Positions 26,220-37,027 are shown, numbered from the stretch's first letter. The stretch: DNA of 64,000 nucleotides from Corynebacterium atypicum (GCF_000732945.1 NZ_CP008944.1:838553-902552); one strand, 5' to 3'. The notes: generated by a model from the sequence alone, not told the origin. Translations and numbers: made by a program.

Positions 26220-26828
26220 GTCGGATGGCCGGGGCGGCTAGCAGCTCTAGCGGGTTGAGGTAGCGATCCGTGAATCCCTGCGGACGAGCGCCCCAGTGCA
26301 GGCCCGGATCGCGGTGCCCTCGGGCCAAGACTCCGATGGCCTGGCCGGTGGTGACTTCTTTGCCGGCTCCAACCGACGCGGTCACGGGTTGGTAGGTAGT
26401 GCGGATGCCATCCGGGTGATCGATGGAAACCGTCGGAGTTCCGGCGACGGTGCCAGCGAAAGCCACGATGCCGGGGCCAGCGGCGAATACCTGCGCGCCC
26501 ACCGCGGCGGCGAGATCGACCCCGCGGTGGCCCGGCAGCCAGTTGTGCTCCGGAGGGTCGAAGCCGCGTAACACCCGAGACGGATACGGTGTGCGCGCGA
26601 CCGGGTCGCGGTAGTCCGAATGACTAGGCCCCGGAATAGTCCCGGTCCACCCTCTTCGCGGGGCCGGTGCGTGGCAGCGGAGGCGAAAAGCGGTGGGCCC
26701 ACCTGGTCGCCCACCGAATGCTGGGCGTACCCCTGAATGAGCGCGGCGGAGGCCGGAACGTGGGCGTCGGTGGCCAGGCAGCCGGCCAGGACAGTCATAG
26801 CGCTCAAGGCGGCAACGAGTTTCTGCAT
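26182..26828 (-). pseudogene. M23 peptidase-like lipoprotein, one frameshift
   Basis: The first frame begins MQKLVAALSAMTVLAGCLA, a lipoprotein signal with lipobox LAGC. The second holds the M23 (LytM) fold with metal ligands in GHRGVDLAAAVGAQVFAAGP and the later GLHWG. One base is missing, most simply in CCC 26650-26652, giving about 215 residues when restored. M23 enzymes cut peptidoglycan cross-links or, when degenerate, activate amidases. GLHWG replaces the usual HxH, so activity is uncertain. A similar gene sits near rpsB in mycobacteria. The 3' end overlaps xerC. Confidence 0.78.
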
Positions 26829-27160
26829 ACTTTAACAGTGGCGCGGAAAGGGCCGGTGCGCGCCGGGCGGGCTCAGGAGTCTGTGGATAACGCCGCGGTT
26901 GTGGAAAAGTTTGGTACCTGCCAGCGCGCCGGACTATGATGCTGCGAAGCAGTGCGCCCATTTTCGGGTGCGCTGACTACGCTGCGGAAACCCGTCGTTG
27001 CTGTGATTGTGGGCAACGCGCCAGGCCGACACGGTCCCCGGCTCGAGACAGCTGGGGCGTTGGTGCTTATGGGGCGAAGGGTGGTCGCCAGGGAGCAGGA
27101 CAAATCCACAAAACCTGCTGTTGAGATAACCAAAAGATCATGAAGAAAGGGAAGAATCCC
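26829..27160. other. M23-rpsB divergent gap with a DnaA box and the rpsB leader
   Basis: The 332-bp gap has no credible gene. A perfect DnaA box, TGTGGATAA, lies at 26882-26890 near the M23 start. A hairpin-forming stretch, gcgccc-attttc-gggtgc, lies near 26948-26967. An AAGAAAGGGAAG site before the rpsB ATG closes the region. The rpsB-tsf promoter must be here but I could not fix it. Confidence 0.45.
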
Positions 27161-28009
27161 ATGGCAGTTGTGACCATGCGCGAGCTTCTCGACGCCGGTG
27201 TCCACTTCGGCCACCAGACGCGTCGCTGGAACCCGAAGATGCGTCGCCACATCTTCACCGACCGCAACGGCATCTACATCATCGACCTGCAGCAGACGCT
27301 GACCTACATCGATGAGGCCTTCGAGTTTGTCAAGGAGACCGTCGCGCACGGCGGCAACATCCTTTTCGTTGGCACCAAGAAGCAGGCCCAGGAGGCCGTG
27401 CAGGAAGAGGCCGAGCGCGTCGGTATGCCCTACGTCAACCACCGTTGGCTGGGCGGCATGTTGACTAACTTCCAGACCGTGTCCAAGCGCCTGCACCGCA
27501 TGAAGGAACTGCAGGCCATGGATGCCGCGGAGGACGGCTACCTGGGCCGGACGAAGAAGGAAGTCCTGATGCTCACCCGCGAGCGCACCAAGCTGGAGCG
27601 GGTGCTGGGCGGTATCTCGGAGATGACGAAGGTTCCGTCTGCGCTGTGGATCGTGGACACGAACAAGGAGCACATTGCCGTCGCCGAGGCGCTCAAGCTG
27701 AACATCCCGATCGTTGCTGTGCTGGACACCAACTGCGATCCCGACGACGTTGCCTACCCGATCCCGGGCAACGACGACGCGATCCGTTCTGTCCGGCTGC
27801 TCACCCACATCGTTGGCGAGGCCGTCGTCGCCGGTAAGCAGGCGCGGGAAGAGCATCAGCTCGCCCAGGCGCGCGAGGCCGCCGGCGACACGGACGAGAA
27901 GGCCGCCGAGGATCAGGCGAAGGCAGCTGCTGCCGACGCCGCCGAGAAGCCCGAGGGCGAGCAGGCCGAGGATGCTTCGCAGGAGCCGGCCGCCGAGCAG
28001 GGCGAGTAA
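27161..28009 (+). CDS. rpsB: 30S ribosomal protein S2 with acidic tail
   Basis: The protein has 282 residues. Core S2 sequence runs from [20 protein letters not shown] through [20 protein letters not shown] to ANDDAIRS-type C-terminal sequence ([20 protein letters not shown]). About 50 extra C-terminal residues are rich in Ala, Glu and Asp, like the S16 tail. ATG at 27161 was preferred over the in-frame ATG at 27140 because the latter is itself inside the ribosome binding site region and precedes the conserved MAVVTMREL start. It is followed by tsf after 58 nt. Confidence 0.97.
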   Translation: MAVVTMRELLDAGVHFGHQTRRWNPKMRRHIFTDRNGIYIIDLQQTLTYIDEAFEFVKETVAHGGNILFVGTKKQAQEAVQEEAERVGMPYVNHRWLGGMLTNFQTVSKRLHRMKELQAMDAAEDGYLGRTKKEVLMLTRERTKLERVLGGISEMTKVPSALWIVDTNKEHIAVAEALKLNIPIVAVLDTNCDPDDVAYPIPGNDDAIRSVRLLTHIVGEAVVAGKQAREEHQLAQAREAAGDTDEKAAEDQAKAAAADAAEKPEGEQAEDASQEPAAEQGE

Positions 28010-28067
28010 CTCGCCGCTAGCCTTAGCAACTGGGACAACAACCAAAGTCAAGGAGGATCGCCCACTC

Positions 28068-28895
28068 ATGGCGAATTACACCGCCGCGGACGTGAAGAAG
28101 CTCCGCGAGATCACCGGCTCCGGCATGCTCGACTGCAAGAAGGCGCTCGAGGAGACCGAGGGTGACTTCGACAAGGCCGTAGAGAACCTGCGCATCAAGG
28201 GTGCGAAGGACGTGGGCAAGCGCGCCGAGCGCAACGCCCTGGAAGGCCTTGTTGCGGTTTCGGGCAACACGATGATCGAGGTCAACTCGGAGACCGACTT
28301 CGTGGCCAAGAACTCCGAGTTCAAGGAGACGGCCGCCAAGATCGCCGAGGCAGCAGGCAAGGCCAAGGCGAACTCCGCCGAGGAGCTTGCCCAGGCCGAC
28401 GTCGAGGGCACCCCGGCCCACGAGTACTTGGAGGCGCTGTCGGCCAAGATCGGCGAGAAGCTGCAGCTGCGGCGCGCCGTGACTCTCGAGGGTGACAACA
28501 TCTCCGTCTACCTGCACCAGCGTTCCGCTGACTTGCCGCCCGCTGTGGGCGTGCTGGTCGCCTACACCGGCGAGGGCGAGAACGTCGAGGAGGCCGCGCA
28601 CAACGTCGCGATGCAGGTCGCCGCGCTGAAGGCGAAGTACCTCACCCGCGAGGACGTGCCCGAGGAGGTCGTGGCCAAGGAGCGCGAGATCGCTGAGCAG
28701 ATCACCCGCGAGGAAGGCAAGCCCGAAAAGGCCATCCCGAAGATCGTCGAGGGCCGCCTCAACGGGTTCTTCAAGGACGTCGTCCTGCTCGAGCAGCCTT
28801 CTGTGGCTGACAACAAGAAGACCGTCGGCCAGCTGGCCAAAGAAGCAGGCCTGGAGGTCACCGCCTTCGCCCGCTTCGAGGTCGGCCAGGAGTAG
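28068..28895 (+). CDS. tsf: Elongation factor Ts
   Basis: The protein has 275 residues. It catalyses GDP/GTP exchange on EF-Tu. Signature blocks are [18 protein letters not shown] (14-31) and [13 protein letters not shown]. The core domain continues to [12 protein letters not shown] at the C-terminus. AAGGAGGA precedes the ATG. It forms the rpsB-tsf operon and ends at a strong terminator. Confidence 0.98.
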   Translation: MANYTAADVKKLREITGSGMLDCKKALEETEGDFDKAVENLRIKGAKDVGKRAERNALEGLVAVSGNTMIEVNSETDFVAKNSEFKETAAKIAEAAGKAKANSAEELAQADVEGTPAHEYLEALSAKIGEKLQLRRAVTLEGDNISVYLHQRSADLPPAVGVLVAYTGEGENVEEAAHNVAMQVAALKAKYLTREDVPEEVVAKEREIAEQITREEGKPEKAIPKIVEGRLNGFFKDVVLLEQPSVADNKKTVGQLAKEAGLEVTAFARFEVGQE

Positions 28896-28920
28896 GTCGG
28901 TTAACCCATCATCTGGGTAA

Positions 28921-28955
28921 GCCGCCTGGGGTGTGATCGCCCCGGGCGGCTTTTT
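28921..28955 (+). terminator. Intrinsic terminator after tsf
   Basis: gccgcctgggg and ccccgggcggc form an 11-bp stem (one G-T pair) with an 8-nt loop, directly followed by five T residues. Confidence 0.92.
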
Positions 28956-29139
28956 GCGTCCGCTATGTGCCCGCCTTGCCGGTGCGCGGGCGTCGAGAAG
29001 CGGGCGCCCCAAAAGCCGACACCCCTCGACGTCGTGCGAAAGTGTTGCCGGTAGGATTGCCGGCGAAGGAAAGCCTGCCTTGTTCGCGCCCTACGCAGGT
29101 GGCCGCGGACAATTGCCCAACTTAAAAGGAGTCCCGACT

Positions 29140-29877
29140 GTGACCACCCCGGACAATTCGACTGACCAGCGCACCGGCTATAAGCGCGTGATGCTGAAGC
29201 TCGGCGGCGAGATGTTCGGTGGCGGGGAAGTGGGCATTGACCCCGACGTCGTGGAAAACGTCGCCCGCCAGATCGCCGAGGTGGCCGAGGGCGGCACCGA
29301 AGTGGCCGTGGTGATCGGCGGTGGCAACTTCTTCCGCGGGGCCCAATTGCAGCAGCGTGGCATGGACCGGGCCCGCTCGGATTACATGGGCATGCTCGGC
29401 ACGGTGATGAACTGCCTGGCCCTCCAGGACTTCCTTCTGCAGCAAGGCGTCGAGTGCCGCGTGCAGACGAGTATCAACATGGCCCAGATCGCCGAGCCCT
29501 ACCTGCCGTTGCGCGCGGCCCGTCACTTGGAGAAGGGCCGGGTCGTTATCTTCGGCGCGGGCATGGGTATGCCGTATTTCTCTACCGATACGACCGCCGC
29601 GCAGCGCGCCCTCGAGATTGGGTGTGAGGTGCTGTTGATGGCCAAGGCCGTCGACGGGGTGTATTCCTCCGATCCCCGGGTCGACCCGAACGCGGAGCTT
29701 TTTGATCAGATCACCCCGCGCGAGGTTATCGAGCGTGGCCTGAAGGTTGCCGATGCCACGGCGTTTAGCCTATGCATGGACAACAACATGCCGATTTTGG
29801 TGTTCAACCTCCTCAAGGAGGGAAACATCGCCCGTGCGGTGAGCGGGGAGAAGATCGGCACCTTGGTCGAATCCTAG
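29140..29877 (+). CDS. pyrH: UMP kinase
   Basis: The protein has 245 residues. It phosphorylates UMP to UDP. Motifs are [50 protein letters not shown], and the ATP-binding [18 protein letters not shown] start at 29140 was chosen because AAAAGGAG lies 8 nt upstream. It is separated from tsf by a terminator and from frr by 101 nt containing a hairpin. Confidence 0.97.
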   Translation: MTTPDNSTDQRTGYKRVMLKLGGEMFGGGEVGIDPDVVENVARQIAEVAEGGTEVAVVIGGGNFFRGAQLQQRGMDRARSDYMGMLGTVMNCLALQDFLLQQGVECRVQTSINMAQIAEPYLPLRAARHLEKGRVVIFGAGMGMPYFSTDTTAAQRALEIGCEVLLMAKAVDGVYSSDPRVDPNAELFDQITPREVIERGLKVADATAFSLCMDNNMPILVFNLLKEGNIARAVSGEKIGTLVES

Positions 29878-29893
29878 AAGCTGGTTGCCAAAG

Positions 29894-29923
29894 CGGCCCC
29901 GCTGCATACGCCAGCCGGGGCCG
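29894..29923. other. Hairpin between pyrH and frr
   Basis: cggccccgct and agccggggccg form a 10-bp stem with one bulge and a 9-nt loop. No T-run follows, so it may reduce read-through or stabilise the frr 5' end; it does not look like a full terminator. Confidence 0.45.
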
Positions 29924-29978
29924 CGGGGCCGTTGCTAAGCTTTGACACAATTGCCTACTGAGAAAAGGACGTTGCGAG

Positions 29979-30536
29979 ATGATTGATGAGATCCTGCTGG
30001 GCGCAGAAGAGCGCATGGTCCAGACGGTGGACCACACCCGAGAAGACCTGACCACCATCCGCACGGGGCGGGCGAACCCGGCGATGTTCAACGGCGTGAT
30101 CGCCGAGTACTACGGGGTGCCCACCCCGATTACCCAGATGTCTACCATCTCGGTGCCGGAGCCCCGGATGCTGCTCATCAAGCCCTACGAGCCCTCGCTG
30201 ATGGATGAGATCGAAAAGGCCATCCGCAATTCCGATCTGGGGGTCAACCCCACTAATGACGGCCAGGTTCTGCGCGTCACGGTCCCGCAGCTGACCGAGG
30301 AGCGTCGCCGCGAGATGGTCAAGGTGTCTAAGTCGAAGGGCGAAGACGGCAAGATCGCCCTGCGCAACATTCGCCGTAAGGGCATGGGGCAGCTCAAGAA
30401 GCTCCAGAAGGACGGCGACGCTGGCGAGGACGATGTGCAGGCGGCCGAGAAAGAGCTGGACAAGACCACGCACACGTACGTCGCGCAGGTAGACGAGCTG
30501 GTGGCCGCCAAGGAAAAGGAGTTGATGGAGGTTTAA
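29979..30536 (+). CDS. frr: Ribosome recycling factor
   Basis: The protein has 185 residues, normal length. With EF-G it splits post-termination ribosomes. Typical sequence includes [40 protein letters not shown] and [22 protein letters not shown] precedes the ATG. It usually follows pyrH, as here, with cdsA 51 nt downstream. Confidence 0.97.
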   Translation: MIDEILLGAEERMVQTVDHTREDLTTIRTGRANPAMFNGVIAEYYGVPTPITQMSTISVPEPRMLLIKPYEPSLMDEIEKAIRNSDLGVNPTNDGQVLRVTVPQLTEERRREMVKVSKSKGEDGKIALRNIRRKGMGQLKKLQKDGDAGEDDVQAAEKELDKTTHTYVAQVDELVAAKEKELMEV

Positions 30537-30587
30537 CAAGCTGCAGGGCTGGTGAGCCGTTTCGATTTTTAAGGAGCACGAGGACTG

Positions 30588-31460
30588 GTGGGTCAACCTG
30601 GATTAAGCCTGCGGCGGATCCGTCCGCGCAACTCCGCCGGCCGCAACTTGAAGGCCGCGATTGGGGTGGGAGTGGGGCTGGCCGTCCTCGTGGTCGCCGC
30701 AGCGCTCGTCGGCCCCTACGCGTGGTATCCGTTAGTGGCGCTGGCTGTCTTCGGTGCGACCTGGGAGGTCACGGCTCGGCTGACCGAGGCGGGCTACCTG
30801 ATCGAGCGCTGGGTGCTCTATGTTGGCGGCCAGGTGATGGTGTGGTCGTCCTGGTTCTTCGGGGTCACCGGGATCGCGACCTCGTTCGTCGCCGTGGCCC
30901 TCGTCCTTATGCTCACCCGTCTCTTTCACGTGGGGGGCGCGCAATCGAGCCCCGGTGGTTACGTGCGGGATACCTCGGTGGCCTTCTTCGTCGCCGTCTG
31001 GGTGCCGCTATTCGGCTCGTTCGCCGCGCTGATCTCGAAGCTCGGTACCCCGGAGTTAGACGCGCGATATTTCCTGGTCACGTTCCTCGCCTGCGTCGTC
31101 GCCTCGGATACCGGAGGGTACGCCTTCGGTGTCTTTTTTGGCTCGCACCCCCTAGCACCCGCGATCAGCCCGAATAAGTCGATCGAGGGGTTCGCCGGGT
31201 CCGTGTGCTCGGCGGCCGCGGCGGGGGCCGCGTGCCTTGCCCTGCTGCTCGATCAAGCCTGGTACGTGGGCCTGCTGCTCGGTGCCTTGCTCGCTGTGTG
31301 CGCAACGCTGGGAGACCTGGTGGAATCGCAGTTTAAACGAGACCTCAATATCAAGGACATGTCCCATTTGGTGCCCGGGCACGGGGGCCTGATGGACCGC
31401 CTAGATGGCTTGTTGCCATCGGCCATGGTCTGCTGGTTGTTGCTTTCTGCGGTGGGATAG
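30588..31460 (+). CDS. cdsA: Phosphatidate cytidylyltransferase
   Basis: The protein has 290 residues, with about eight membrane segments. It makes CDP-diacylglycerol from phosphatidate and CTP for phospholipid synthesis. The C-terminal signature is SDTGGYAFG...ISPNKSIEGFAGS...LVPGHGGLMDRLDGLLPSA. GTG start follows AAGGAG at 10-11 nt. Place after frr matches the common frr-cdsA-dxr order, here with rlmN and DUF2631 in between. Confidence 0.95.
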   Translation: MGQPGLSLRRIRPRNSAGRNLKAAIGVGVGLAVLVVAAALVGPYAWYPLVALAVFGATWEVTARLTEAGYLIERWVLYVGGQVMVWSSWFFGVTGIATSFVAVALVLMLTRLFHVGGAQSSPGGYVRDTSVAFFVAVWVPLFGSFAALISKLGTPELDARYFLVTFLACVVASDTGGYAFGVFFGSHPLAPAISPNKSIEGFAGSVCSAAAAGAACLALLLDQAWYVGLLLGALLAVCATLGDLVESQFKRDLNIKDMSHLVPGHGGLMDRLDGLLPSAMVCWLLLSAVG

Positions 31461-31587
31461 CGGTGGGGTTTAAGCCCCCGGGCGACGGCGGATTAGGGCG
31501 CTTCGCCGAGCTCGGTAGGTGTACCTCCTGCAGCGGGGCCCAAGTCAATTGGTCTCTGGCTGGCGGGTAATGCGACAATAAGCCATC

Positions 31588-32700
31588 ATGGCTACTCCCG
31601 TTAAATTGAATTTCTCCGCCCCGCGCCGCGGCATGCCGCCGAAACACTTCGCGGACCTCACCGAAGAAGAGCGCATTGCAGCGCTCGCCGAGCTGGGCTG
31701 CCCTAAGTTCCGGGCTGACCAGATCGCCCGCCACTATTACACCCGGTTTGAGGCCGATCCTTCGACGATGACGGACCTGCCCAAGGGGCTGCGAGAGAAA
31801 GTCGCTGAGCGGCTCTTCCCGCGGCTAATGGAGCCGCTGCGGGATCAGACCACGGACGACGGAGAGACCCAGAAGACGCTGTGGCGGCTGCACGACGGCA
31901 CCCTCTTGGAGAGCGTGCTCATGCGCTACCCGGGCCGGGCTACGCTGTGTATTTCCTCCCAGGCCGGGTGCGGGATGAACTGTCCGTTCTGCGCCACCGG
32001 GCAGGGCGGGCTGGACCGTAACTTATCCACCGCTGAGATCGTCGATCAGGTGCGCAATGCCGCGGCGACGATGGCCGCCGAGGGCGGGCGGCTCTCCAAC
32101 ATCGTCTTTATGGGAATGGGGGAGCCGTTAGCGAACTACAAGCGGGTGGTCGCCGCGGTGCGCCAGATCACCGCTCCGGCGCCACGGGGATTTGGGATCT
32201 CCCAGCGCGGCGTGACGGTCTCCACGGTCGGGCTGGCTCCGGCGATCCGTAAGCTTGCCGACGAAGGGCTGTCGATCCGCCTCGCGGTGTCGCTGCACAC
32301 TCCGGACGACGAGCTGCGCGATAGCCTGGTCCCGGTCAACAACCGCTGGCCGGTCGCCGAGGTGCTGGATGCGGCCCGCTATTTCGCTGATACCTCCGGG
32401 CGGCGGGTGTCCATTGAGTACGCGCTGATCAGGGATAAAAATGACCAGCCGTGGCGCGCCGATCTGCTGGGCAAGAAGTTGCACCGGGCGTTGGGGGCGA
32501 AGGCGCACGTGAACGTTATCCCGCTGAATCCCACTCCGGGTAGCGAGTGGGACGCGGCGCCGAAGAAGCGCCAGGACGAGTTCGTGGCCCGGGTCAACGC
32601 TCAGGGCGTGCCGTGCACGGTGCGTGACACCAAGGGCTCCGAGATTGCGGCGGCCTGCGGGCAGCTGGCCGCCGAGGACAAAGACGAAGGCGCCGCCTGA
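31588..32700 (+). CDS. rlmN: Dual-specificity rRNA/tRNA adenine-C2 methyltransferase RlmN
   Basis: The protein has 370 residues. It is a radical SAM enzyme that methylates C2 of A2503 in 23S rRNA and A37 in some tRNAs. The cluster-binding motif is CGMNCPFC (C128, C132, C135). The methyl-carrying C-terminal Cys lies in [21 protein letters not shown]-terminal sequence [19 protein letters not shown] fits the accessory domain. GACAAT ends 8 nt before the ATG, near-consensus for a leaderless start. Confidence 0.97.
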   Translation: MATPVKLNFSAPRRGMPPKHFADLTEEERIAALAELGCPKFRADQIARHYYTRFEADPSTMTDLPKGLREKVAERLFPRLMEPLRDQTTDDGETQKTLWRLHDGTLLESVLMRYPGRATLCISSQAGCGMNCPFCATGQGGLDRNLSTAEIVDQVRNAAATMAAEGGRLSNIVFMGMGEPLANYKRVVAAVRQITAPAPRGFGISQRGVTVSTVGLAPAIRKLADEGLSIRLAVSLHTPDDELRDSLVPVNNRWPVAEVLDAARYFADTSGRRVSIEYALIRDKNDQPWRADLLGKKLHRALGAKAHVNVIPLNPTPGSEWDAAPKKRQDEFVARVNAQGVPCTVRDTKGSEIAAACGQLAAEDKDEGAA

Positions 32701-32735
32701 CAGGACCACGCGGTCCCGCTCAGACGGCGCCTGCC

Positions 32736-32765
32736 TGTGCTGCCGCTGCCAGGCGGCTCAGCACA
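32736..32765. terminator. Bidirectional hairpin between rlmN and DUF2631
   Basis: tgtgctgccgc and gcggctcagcaca form a stem of 11 pairs with a 2-nt bulge. It lies in the 88-bp convergent gap. No T-run is present on either strand. Confidence 0.5.
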
Positions 32766-32788
32766 GCGCGGTTAGCTGCGGGTTTCTG

Positions 32789-33247
32789 CTAGCGCTCCTC
32801 GCCGGCCGGCAGCCGGCGCAGGTGCTCTACCCGGGAAGGTTCGATGTTCATGGCGCGCAGCTGTGAGTCGGTCAGCTCCGCATAGGCCCCGGAAAGCGTC
32901 TTCTGGTCATAGGTCCAATCCGGCTCGACGTGCCCCACGGGCTTGTTGTGCGCGGTCAGGGAGCGCACCGGGCTGAGCTTGGGGCGCACGGCCAACAGGA
33001 TCAGGCCGAGTGCGATCACCACGGCGAGTACGAGCAGCCAGATCGTCTCCACGTGCCCCTTGTGGTTGCCAAAGTTGTAGGCCAGCAGCACGAAGACGGA
33101 CGCCCAGCCCGCAATTTGGATTGCCCGGTGGCCGATGCCGTGCCAGCCCCACGCCGCCGACGGCTCGTCGAGGGTAGACACCCCGTTGTACACCTCGCCG
33201 GTGGGCTCGTGGTGCTCGCGGTTAGCTGACGCATGGTTTCCTGCCAC
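32789..33247 (-). CDS. DUF2631 membrane protein
   Basis: The protein has 152 residues with two central hydrophobic segments ([18 protein letters not shown] and [20 protein letters not shown]). The N-terminal [19 protein letters not shown] and C-terminal [14 protein letters not shown] are conserved in corynebacterial and mycobacterial homologues. Function unknown. GTG start with AAAGGAGAAC upstream. It lies between rlmN and dxr on the opposite strand, as in related genomes. Confidence 0.88.
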   Translation of the reverse strand: MAGNHASANREHHEPTGEVYNGVSTLDEPSAAWGWHGIGHRAIQIAGWASVFVLLAYNFGNHKGHVETIWLLVLAVVIALGLILLAVRPKLSPVRSLTAHNKPVGHVEPDWTYDQKTLSGAYAELTDSQLRAMNIEPSRVEHLRRLPAGEER

Positions 33248-33429
33248 GGTGTGTTCTCCTTTGCGCGCGCTGGGGACAGCTCATCTTTTACCCATATTCT
33301 GCCACAGCATTGCCAGAACTGGACTATTTTACCGTCGTTGGTTCGAGCCGACTCATTCTTTCGTTTCCCCCTGTTTTCCGCCCGCTTCCCCCGGGGACGC
33401 GGTGGTCAATTAACGCCGCGTCGGGAACA

Positions 33430-34626
33430 ATGGGTGAAGTGAACACGCATGATAAGAAACGCATCCTCATCTTGGGCTCTACCGGTTCCATAGGCACCCA
33501 GGCCCTCGAGGTCATCGAGGAGCACCCGGACCTGTTCGAGGTGGTGGGAATCGCCGCCGCGGGCAGCAACCCGCGCCAGCTCATCGAACAGGCGAAAAAG
33601 CTCGGGCTTTCCGCGAACCGCATCGCTGTGAGGAGCACGGACGCCGCGGCGCAGGTTTCTCAGGCCCTCGGTGGAGAGGTGATAGCCGGCGACGATGCGG
33701 CGCGCGACTTGGTTGAGGCGACAGCCGGCGAGGTGGATACCGTGCTCAACGGGTTAGTGGGTGCGATGGGGTTGGCCGCCACGCTGGCCGCTATCGACTC
33801 CGGGGCGTACCTTGCGCTGGCGAACAAGGAGTCGCTCGTGGCCGGGGGCACGCTCGTGACCGAGAGGGCGCGCCCGGGCCAGATCGTCCCGGTGGATTCG
33901 GAGCACTCCGCGATGGCGCAGGCGATGCGGGCGGGGTCGCGAAGGGAGGTCGCCAGGCTCGTGTTGACCGCCTCGGGCGGGCCGTTTCGCGGCTGGGACC
34001 GGCGCCGCATGTGGCAGGTCACCCCGGAACAGGCCGGCAAGCACCCGGTGTGGTCGATGGGCCAGATGAATACGCTCAACTCGGCGACCCTGGTAAACAA
34101 AGGCCTCGAGCTCATCGAGGCGACTCTGCTCTTCGACGTCGCCGCCGACGATGTCGACGTGGTCGTCCACCCGCAGTCGATTATTCACTCGATGGTCACT
34201 TTCTCCGACGGCGTGACGGTCGCTGAGGCCTCGCGGCCGTCGATGCGCCTTCCGATTTCGCTCGCCCTGAACTGGCCGGACCGGGTCCCCGACGTCGAGC
34301 CGTTCTTGGACTTCTCCAGCACGTATTCCTGGGATTTCGCGCCGCTGGACAACGCGGCCTTCCCGGCGGTGGAGTTGGCGCGCACCGTGGCGCGACAAGG
34401 CAAGACCTGGCCCGCGGTTTACAACGCGGCGAACGAAGAGGCCGCAGCGGAGTTCCTCGCCGGGCGCCTGCACTTCCCGCAGATCGTCGACGTCATCGAC
34501 AAGGTTTTGGCTGCAGCGGGGCAGTATGTCTGTGCCCCGGAAAGCCTGGAGGCCGTGCTCGCGGTAGAGGAGGAGGCGCGGGTGCACGCTCGCGAAGTGT
34601 GTGCACAGCTGCGCGAGGAGGCTTAG
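33430..34626 (+). CDS. dxr: 1-deoxy-D-xylulose 5-phosphate reductoisomerase
   Basis: The protein has 398 residues. It makes 2-C-methylerythritol 4-phosphate, the committed step of the MEP isoprenoid pathway. The NADPH site is [16 protein letters not shown]. Metal and substrate residues lie in [17 protein letters not shown] and [16 protein letters not shown], with [10 protein letters not shown] further on. The ATG at 33430 is preferred; a GTG three codons later is possible. It is co-directional with rip and ispG, so two MEP enzymes flank the site-2 protease. Confidence 0.96.
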   Translation: MGEVNTHDKKRILILGSTGSIGTQALEVIEEHPDLFEVVGIAAAGSNPRQLIEQAKKLGLSANRIAVRSTDAAAQVSQALGGEVIAGDDAARDLVEATAGEVDTVLNGLVGAMGLAATLAAIDSGAYLALANKESLVAGGTLVTERARPGQIVPVDSEHSAMAQAMRAGSRREVARLVLTASGGPFRGWDRRRMWQVTPEQAGKHPVWSMGQMNTLNSATLVNKGLELIEATLLFDVAADDVDVVVHPQSIIHSMVTFSDGVTVAEASRPSMRLPISLALNWPDRVPDVEPFLDFSSTYSWDFAPLDNAAFPAVELARTVARQGKTWPAVYNAANEEAAAEFLAGRLHFPQIVDVIDKVLAAAGQYVCAPESLEAVLAVEEEARVHAREVCAQLREEA

Positions 34627-34627
34627 C

Positions 34628-35764
34628 GTGGCTGCCTACATCGCGGGCGTGGTGCTTTTTGCCCTCGGCATCGCGGTGACCATAGCGCTCCATGAGGCGG
34701 GGCACCTGGTGGCGGCCCGCACCTTCGGGATGCGGGTGCGCCGCTACATGATCGGGTTTGGCCCAGAGGTGTGGGCGAAGACGGTTGGCACCACCCGGTA
34801 CGGGGTGTGCGCGGTGCCGCTGGGCGGCTTCTGTGAAATCGCCGGGATGACGGCACTTGACCCGGTCACCGAAGAGGAAGCACCGCACGCGATGCGTACT
34901 AAGCCGCGGTGGCAGCGGGTAGTGGTGCTCGCCGGGGGCATCGTGATGAACCTCCTGATCGGTTTCTCCATCCTCTACGGGGTTGCGGTGACCAGCGCGA
35001 TCCCGAACCCGTATGCGGACCGGACGGCGGTGGTCGGCGCGGTCGTGCCGGACTCGCCGGCCCAGCGCGCGGGGCTTGCCCAAGGCGACCGGATCTTGGC
35101 TATCGACGGGGTTGCGCAAGACAGCTTTCTCGACGTCCGCGACACGGTGCGGACGCTGCCCGGGCGCACCGTTGAATTCGACGTCGAGCGCGCGGGCCGA
35201 CGCATTGGCGTGGACGTGGCGATTAGCGGTGGAGCGTCGGGAACGGTGGGGCTCGTCGGCGCGTCGGTGCCCGACGCCGTGCGTTCTTTCGGCCCCGTCG
35301 AGGCGGTGCCTGCGACGGCGCGGTACACCGGTGAGATCTTAGCTTCGACGGTGCGGGCCGTGGCACAATTGCCGGCGAAGGTCCCGGGGGTGGTGGCCGC
35401 GATCTTCGGCGCCGAGCGAGACCAGGAAGGCCCCATGAGCGTGGTGGGGGCTTCGCGCGTCGGCGGGGAGCTCGTCGAGCGCTCGCTGTGGGACGTCTTC
35501 TGGATGATGCTTGCCTCGCTGAACTTCTTTTTGGCCCTGTTCAACCTGATACCGTTGCCGCCCTTCGACGGCGGTCACATCGCGGTAGTCGCCTGGGAGT
35601 GGGTGCGCGATAAAGTTCGCGCTGTTCGCGGTCTCGCGCCGGCCGGGCCGGCCGATTACACCAAGCTGCTGCCGGTGACATACGTGGTGGGCGCCGCCTT
35701 GCTGGCCCTTGGCGTTGTGGTCATCGTGGCCGATGTGGTCAACCCGGTCCGCCTGTTTGGTTAG
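34628..35764 (+). CDS. rip: Site-2 family intramembrane metalloprotease (Rip/RseP)
   Basis: The protein has 378 residues. The zinc site is HEAGH at residues 22-26 in the first membrane segment, with the third ligand in NLIPLPPFDGGH. A PDZ domain (about 135-200; SPAQRAGLAQGDRILAIDGV) lies between. Such proteases cut anti-sigma factors and other membrane proteins in regulated intramembrane proteolysis. The GTG start follows the dxr stop by one nucleotide, so the two are translationally coupled. Confidence 0.94.
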   Translation: MAAYIAGVVLFALGIAVTIALHEAGHLVAARTFGMRVRRYMIGFGPEVWAKTVGTTRYGVCAVPLGGFCEIAGMTALDPVTEEEAPHAMRTKPRWQRVVVLAGGIVMNLLIGFSILYGVAVTSAIPNPYADRTAVVGAVVPDSPAQRAGLAQGDRILAIDGVAQDSFLDVRDTVRTLPGRTVEFDVERAGRRIGVDVAISGGASGTVGLVGASVPDAVRSFGPVEAVPATARYTGEILASTVRAVAQLPAKVPGVVAAIFGAERDQEGPMSVVGASRVGGELVERSLWDVFWMMLASLNFFLALFNLIPLPPFDGGHIAVVAWEWVRDKVRAVRGLAPAGPADYTKLLPVTYVVGAALLALGVVVIVADVVNPVRLFG

Positions 35765-35822
35765 CCGGTTGAGGCGCGCGGTAGAATCAGTGCGACCCCG
35801 TTAGACTCAAGGAGCATAAAAA

Positions 35823-37001
35823 GTGTCGAAATCTGTCGGGCTCGGACTTCCCGAAACTCCGCCGCCGACCCTGGCGCCGCGCCGCAAGACCCGCCAGCTC
35901 ATGGTGGGCAGCGTGGGCGTCGGCTCGGACTACCCGGTGTCCGTTCAGTCGATGACCACGACCAAGACTCACGACATCAATGCGACGCTCCAGCAAATCG
36001 CTCAGCTGACCGCTACGGGCTGCGACATCGTTCGCGTGGCCTGCCCGAAGACTGTCGACGCCGACGCACTGCCGGCGATCGCGCAGAAGTCGCCCATCCC
36101 GGTCATCGCGGATATTCACTTCCAGCCGAAGTACATCTTTGCCGCGATCGAAGCGGGCTGCGCGGCGGTGCGGGTTAACCCGGGCAATATCCGAGAGTTC
36201 GACGGCCGAGTCAAAGAAGTGGCTAAGGCCGCCGGGGACGCCGGGATCCCGATCCGCATCGGGGTCAACGCCGGCTCCCTGGACAAGCGGATGCTGGCCA
36301 AGTACGGCAAAGCGACCCCGGAGGCGCTGGTCGAGTCCGCGATCTGGGAGGCTAGCCTCTTCGAGGAGCACGGCTTTGGCGATATCGCGATCTCGGTGAA
36401 GCACAACGACCCGGTGGTGATGGTCGAGGCCTACCGCCAGCTGGCCGCTCGTACGGACTACCCGCTGCACCTGGGTGTTACCGAGGCCGGCCCAGCCTTT
36501 CAGGGCACGATCAAGTCTTCAGTGGCCTTCGGGTGGCTGCTGGGGTCCGGCATCGGCGATACGATCCGCGTATCGCTGTCAGCCGACCCGGTAGAAGAGA
36601 TCAAGGTGGGCGATCAGATCCTGCAGTCGCTGAACCTCAAGCAGCGCGGCCTCGAGATCGTCTCCTGCCCGTCCTGCGGGCGCGCCCAGGTAGACGTGTA
36701 CACCCTGGCCGAGGAGGTGACCGCAGGCATGGAGGGCCTGGAGATTCCGCTACGGGTGGCCGTGATGGGCTGTGTGGTTAATGGCCCGGGCGAGGCTCGT
36801 GACGCGGACTTGGGTGTGGCCTCCGGCAACGGCAAGGGACAGATCTTTGTCAAGGGCAAGGTCATCAAGACGGTCCCGGAGAAAGATATCGTCGCAACCC
36901 TGCTCGAAGAGGCCCACCGGTTGGCCGAGGAAATGGATCCGGAGGAACTGGAGGTCGCCAAAGCGTCCGGCGCGGGTACTGAGGTGCGCGTGACTCGCTA
37001 G
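35823..37001 (+). CDS. ispG: 4-hydroxy-3-methylbut-2-en-1-yl diphosphate synthase
   Basis: The protein has 392 residues. It reduces MEcPP in the MEP pathway using a 4Fe-4S cluster. Cluster cysteines are in [11 protein letters not shown] and [11 protein letters not shown]. The TIM-barrel half contains [19 protein letters not shown] and [14 protein letters not shown] start follows AAGGAG. A candidate -10, TAGAAT, at 35782-35787 gives it its own promoter in addition to read-through from dxr-rip. Confidence 0.97.
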   Translation: MSKSVGLGLPETPPPTLAPRRKTRQLMVGSVGVGSDYPVSVQSMTTTKTHDINATLQQIAQLTATGCDIVRVACPKTVDADALPAIAQKSPIPVIADIHFQPKYIFAAIEAGCAAVRVNPGNIREFDGRVKEVAKAAGDAGIPIRIGVNAGSLDKRMLAKYGKATPEALVESAIWEASLFEEHGFGDIAISVKHNDPVVMVEAYRQLAARTDYPLHLGVTEAGPAFQGTIKSSVAFGWLLGSGIGDTIRVSLSADPVEEIKVGDQILQSLNLKQRGLEIVSCPSCGRAQVDVYTLAEEVTAGMEGLEIPLRVAVMGCVVNGPGEARDADLGVASGNGKGQIFVKGKVIKTVPEKDIVATLLEEAHRLAEEMDPEELEVAKASGAGTEVRVTR

Positions 37002-37027
37002 GCGGGCGGGGGACTACGATGTGCGGC

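Noticed and set aside
32025..32033. TTATCCACC inside rlmN and TTATCCACT inside rimM as DnaA boxes
   Set aside because: Each has one mismatch at the last position, lies inside a coding region and is unpaired; such near-matches are expected by chance.
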